A program made the translations under genes and the position numbers. Below, one piece after another: positions 61,443 through 64,000 of a stretch of 64,000 nt of DNA. The notes under the pieces were generated by a model. That model had not been told where the DNA came from and made no database searches. It worked only from the letters and a program-made list of their open reading frames with translations. The DNA comes from Methylobacterium sp. B4 (GTDB lineage Bacteria; Pseudomonadota; Alphaproteobacteria; Rhizobiales; Beijerinckiaceae). The stretch spans positions 1-64,000 of the forward strand of contig NZ_QJJJ01000018.1 of assembly GCF_003201865.1 (NCBI RefSeq), written 5' to 3'. Positions within the stretch are counted from its first letter, which is position 1. The number at the start of each line of letters is the position of its first letter.

Positions 61443-62102
61443 TTGGATTGGCGCGTGCACTGGCTGGAGGCCGAGGGCGATCTGGCGCCCTGGCGCGACC
61501 GGATCGCGGCGGAGATCGAGACCGCCCGGCTCGCCGTGGCGGGCCTCCTGCCGCCGTTCCGCCTGGACCTCCTCGTCGAGCGCGTGGCCGGGGCTGTCAT
61601 TCCGGAAATCGGGACGGCGGGCCGGGCCTACCGTCCGGGCCTGTGCGCGCTCACGGTCGACCCGCTCAATCCGAACTTTGCGGCAAGCCTCGACACGGGC
61701 GACATCCGGCGCACGATCGCCCACGAGGTGCATCACTGCCGCCGCTTCGCCGGCCCCGGATACGGTCGCACGCTCGGCGAGGCGCTCGTCAGCGAGGGGC
61801 TGGCCGGGCAGTTCGCGGGCCGGCTCTTCGGCGCGCCCCCCGAACCCTGGGAATGCGCTCTGGACGACGCGGCACTGCGGGCCCATCTCCCGAGTGCGGC
61901 GGAGCTGCGGGCGCCCAACGCGGATCACGCCGGCTGGTTCTTCGGAGCGAGCGGGCGCCATCCGCGCTGGCTCGGCTACACCCTCGGCTACCGCATCGTC
62001 GGCGACTGGCTCACCGCCAACCCCGCGCCCGATGGCGAGACCTGGGTGGGCGTGCCGGCCGATGCCGTCCTCGCGGCCTCTGCGTGGTCCGCCGCGGCCT
62101 GA
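61443..62102 (+). CDS. DUF2268-type predicted zinc metalloprotease
   Basis: A 219-residue protein with the zinc-protease motif HEVHHCRRF (HExxH) in RRTIAHEVHHCRRFAGPGYG, followed by LGEALVSEGLAGQFAG, where the Glu in VSEG is the likely third ligand, as in DUF2268 predicted proteases. No signal peptide is seen, so it appears cytoplasmic. The start is TTG 61443 with GGAAGGAAG before it; the frame extends upstream into ptsP. It stands between ptsP and prfA, in the same direction; the substrate is unknown. Confidence 0.8.
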   Translation: MDWRVHWLEAEGDLAPWRDRIAAEIETARLAVAGLLPPFRLDLLVERVAGAVIPEIGTAGRAYRPGLCALTVDPLNPNFAASLDTGDIRRTIAHEVHHCRRFAGPGYGRTLGEALVSEGLAGQFAGRLFGAPPEPWECALDDAALRAHLPSAAELRAPNADHAGWFFGASGRHPRWLGYTLGYRIVGDWLTANPAPDGETWVGVPADAVLAASAWSAAA

Positions 62103-62283
62103 ACGGCGTCGAGACCCCGCTGCCGGTCCCGGCCCATCTTCCCTCCCGCTCCCGGCGCGGGTAACGGGTGCCGGTCGGACCGCCATGAAGCCCGGCGTTC
62201 GAGCGAGCCGGCCGACGCGGTCCCGCGATCCGTCCCGCTCCTTTCGATTTGACGCGCACCGTCCACGAGTGTCCTAGCAGGCG

Positions 62284-63369
62284 ATGACCCCCATTCCTCC
62301 CGATCGCCTCGATGCCATCCTGGCCCGGCACGAGTTCGTCACGGCGCAGCTCGCCGACGGCTCCGCCGATGCCGAGAGCATCGTCCAGCTCTCCCGCGAA
62401 TTGTCGGAACTCGACGGCGTCGTCGCCGCGATCCGCCAGTACCGGGCGGCCGAGGCCAACCTCGCCGGCATCCGGGCGCTCATCGACGAGCCCGGGGGCG
62501 ATCCCGAGATGCGGGCGCTGGCCGCCGAGGAGAAGCCGGACGCGGAGGACGCGGTCGAACAGGCCCACCGCGCGCTCCAGCTGATGCTGCTGCCCAAGGA
62601 CGCGGCCGACGAGAAGAGCGCGATCCTCGAAATCCGCGCCGGGACCGGCGGCGACGAGGCGGCCCTGTTCGCGGGCGACCTGTTCCGCATGTACGCCAAA
62701 TACGCCGAGGCGAAGGGTTGGCGCGTTGAGGTGATCTCGGAGAACGAGGGCACGGTCGGCGGTTACCGCGAGGTCGTGGCCGAGGTGAAGGGCCGCTCCG
62801 TGTTCTCGCGGCTGAAGTTCGAGAGCGGGGCGCACCGGGTCCAGCGTGTGCCCGACACCGAGACGCAGGGGCGCATCCATACCTCCGCCGCCACCGTCGC
62901 GGTGCTGCCGGAGGCGGAGGAGGTCGACATCGTCGTCAACGAGGCCGACCTGAAGATCGACACCATGCGGGCGCAGGGCGCCGGCGGCCAGCACGTCAAC
63001 AAGACGGAATCGGCGATCCGCATCACTCACATTCCGACCGGCGTCGTGGTGTTCGTGCAGGAGGAGCGCTCCCAGCACAAGAATCGCGCCCGGGCCATGG
63101 CGTTGCTGCGCGCTCGGCTTTTCGACGCCGAGCGCACCGCCAAGGATTCGGCCCGCGCCGCCGACCGTAAGGCGCAGGTCGGCTCCGGCGACCGCTCGGA
63201 GCGGATCCGCACCTACAATTTCCCGCAGGGCCGCGTCACTGACCACCGTATCAATCTGACCCTCTACAAGCTGGAGGAGGTAATGGCCGGCCAAGCGCTC
63301 GACGAGGTGATCGACGCCCTGGTTACGGAGCATCAGGCGGAGCTGCTCGCCGCCGAGGGGATGGCGTGA
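62284..63369 (+). CDS. prfA: Peptide chain release factor 1
   Basis: Recognises UAA and UAG stop codons and triggers peptide release. The 361-residue product has the N-terminal coiled region (ESIVQLSRELSELDGVVAAI), the codon-recognition region with HRVQRVPDTETQGRIHTS, and the catalytic GGQ loop in RAQGAGGQHVNKTESAIRIT at residues 234-236. The tripeptide anticodon PxT-type loop lies in the VQRVPDTE stretch (PDT in place of PAT/PVT). It is followed by prmC, which methylates the GGQ glutamine, as in many bacteria. Confidence 0.96.
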   Translation: MTPIPPDRLDAILARHEFVTAQLADGSADAESIVQLSRELSELDGVVAAIRQYRAAEANLAGIRALIDEPGGDPEMRALAAEEKPDAEDAVEQAHRALQLMLLPKDAADEKSAILEIRAGTGGDEAALFAGDLFRMYAKYAEAKGWRVEVISENEGTVGGYREVVAEVKGRSVFSRLKFESGAHRVQRVPDTETQGRIHTSAATVAVLPEAEEVDIVVNEADLKIDTMRAQGAGGQHVNKTESAIRITHIPTGVVVFVQEERSQHKNRARAMALLRARLFDAERTAKDSARAADRKAQVGSGDRSERIRTYNFPQGRVTDHRINLTLYKLEEVMAGQALDEVIDALVTEHQAELLAAEGMA

Positions 63370-63384
63370 GGAACGCGCCCTTCG

Positions 63385-63515
63385 CCCTCCCCCTTGCGCG
63401 GGGGAGGGGGACCGCAAAGCGGGCGGGAGAGGGGCCGCCTCCAATTGGTCCGGAACTGTCGCTCCCGTCGCGCACCCACCTTTGGGGGGCACCCTCTCCA
63501 GCAGAGGGGAGAGGG
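63385..63515. repeat. Intergenic repeat with two stable hairpins
   Basis: CCCTCCCCC at 63385-63393 pairs with GGGGGAGGG at 63400-63408, and CCCTCTCC at 63492-63499 pairs with GGAGAGGG at 63508-63515. Between them lies GC-rich sequence typical of dispersed repeats in Methylobacterium-type intergenic regions. It lies in the 178-bp gap between prfA and prmC and may separate the two transcripts or stabilise the mRNA. Confidence 0.6.
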
Positions 63516-63547
63516 TGGGAAGGCGGATGCGTCCCGACCCTTCCGGC

Positions 63548-64000
63548 ATGACCTTGGATTTCGCGCCAACACTGTCCCGCGAAGCCGCCCTGCGCAGCCT
63601 TGCCCGCGCCTTCGAGGCGGCCGGCCTGCCCGATGCGCGCGCCGATGCCCGCTTCCTCGCGCTCCACGCCCTTGCGCTCGACCCCCTCGACCTGTCGCTG
63701 CGTGGGAACCAGACCATCGGGGAGGACGGGGCGCGCAGGCTCGGCCGAGTCGCGGCGCGGCGGCTCGCGGGCGAGCCCGTGGCGCGCATCCTCGGCGAGT
63801 GGGAGTTCTGGGGTCTGCCCTTCGCGCTCTCGCCCGAAACGCTGGTGCCGCGGCCGGACACCGAGAGCGTGGTCGAGGCCGCGCTCGGGCTGTTCCCGGG
63901 GCGGGAGCACCCCCTGCGGCTGGCCGATCTCGGCACCGGCTCCGGCTGCATCCTCGTGGCGCTGCTGCACGAGCGGCCCGACGCCTTCGGCCTCGGCCTC
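63548..64000 (+). CDS. prmC: PrmC: release factor glutamine methyltransferase (partial)
   Basis: The gene starts at ATG 63548 and runs off the window end with 151 codons read. PrmC methylates the GGQ glutamine of RF1 and RF2. Visible are the N-terminal helical domain (LSREAALRSLARAFEAAGL, RLGRVAARRLAGEPVARILG), EWEFWGLPFALSPETLVPRP, which contacts the substrate, and SAM motif I LADLGTGSGCILVALL. The NPPY motif lies beyond the end. Position behind prfA supports the call. It is missing its C-terminal half only because the window ends. Confidence 0.93.
   Translation, partial: MTLDFAPTLSREAALRSLARAFEAAGLPDARADARFLALHALALDPLDLSLRGNQTIGEDGARRLGRVAARRLAGEPVARILGEWEFWGLPFALSPETLVPRPDTESVVEAALGLFPGREHPLRLADLGTGSGCILVALLHERPDAFGLGL

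Overview
The window is high-GC DNA from an alphaproteobacterium, most likely a Methylobacterium or Methylorubrum species. The evidence is the gene content: DivK-PleD, an RpoH heat-shock sigma factor, phosphoribulokinase with fructose-1,6-bisphosphatase and a CbbR/QscR-type LysR regulator but no RuBisCO, and core genes whose codons nearly all end in G or C. The genus is an inference; no marker was compared with a database.

Bases 1 to about 17370 are an accessory region. It holds AT-richer surface-glycan genes: UDP-galactopyranose mutase, a TylF-like methyltransferase, an unrecognised glycosyltransferase-like protein, a GT14-methyltransferase fusion and a GT4-GT2 double glycosyltransferase. These lie between decayed insertion sequences of the IS1182, IS3, IS630, IS5 and IS110 families. 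The mutase gene sits inside a split IS1182-type element that still has both terminal inverted repeats. From 13.3 to 16.0 kb are relics that look like a broken defence locus: a truncated P-loop ATPase, an intact PLD-family protein transcribed away from it, and the tail of an HNH nuclease. The region ends at a tRNA-Glu(CTC), with a small excisionase-like HTH gene and a hypothetical gene on its 3' side. This is the usual layout of a tRNA-borne genomic island.

Bases 17531 to 64000 are core chromosome. In order: rluD and rpoH; a membrane protein, purA, a secreted protein, a D-amino-acid/branched-chain aminotransferase and purB; moaB; small secreted proteins; an Orn/Lys/Arg decarboxylase overlapped by a GNAT enzyme; the YebC regulator; an MBL-fold hydrolase; a surface-polysaccharide module (FemAB-like acetyltransferase, flippase, SGNH hydrolase, OpgC-like acyltransferase); cbbY and rpe; an alpha/beta hydrolase; fbp-prk divergent from a LysR gene coupled to a ferredoxin reductase; META-domain protein; cysK; three small hydrophilic proteins; hmp with nsrR and two matching 23-bp operators; pleD-divK; ruvA, yceI, ruvC; a quinone oxidoreductase; a YbhB-like protein; ubiG; lysC; ptsP; a predicted metalloprotease; prfA; and the start of prmC.

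The main themes are carbon-assimilation control (Prk/Fbp/LysR), envelope polysaccharide diversification (acquired in the island, and a resident OpgC/SGNH/flippase set), nitrosative-stress defence (Hmp/NsrR), cell-cycle signalling (DivK/PleD) and translation termination (PrfA with its methylase PrmC). The clearest new observations are the paired NsrR operators, the nested mutase element, the decayed ATPase/PLD/HNH locus beside the tRNA, and the cluster of three small hydrophilic genes.
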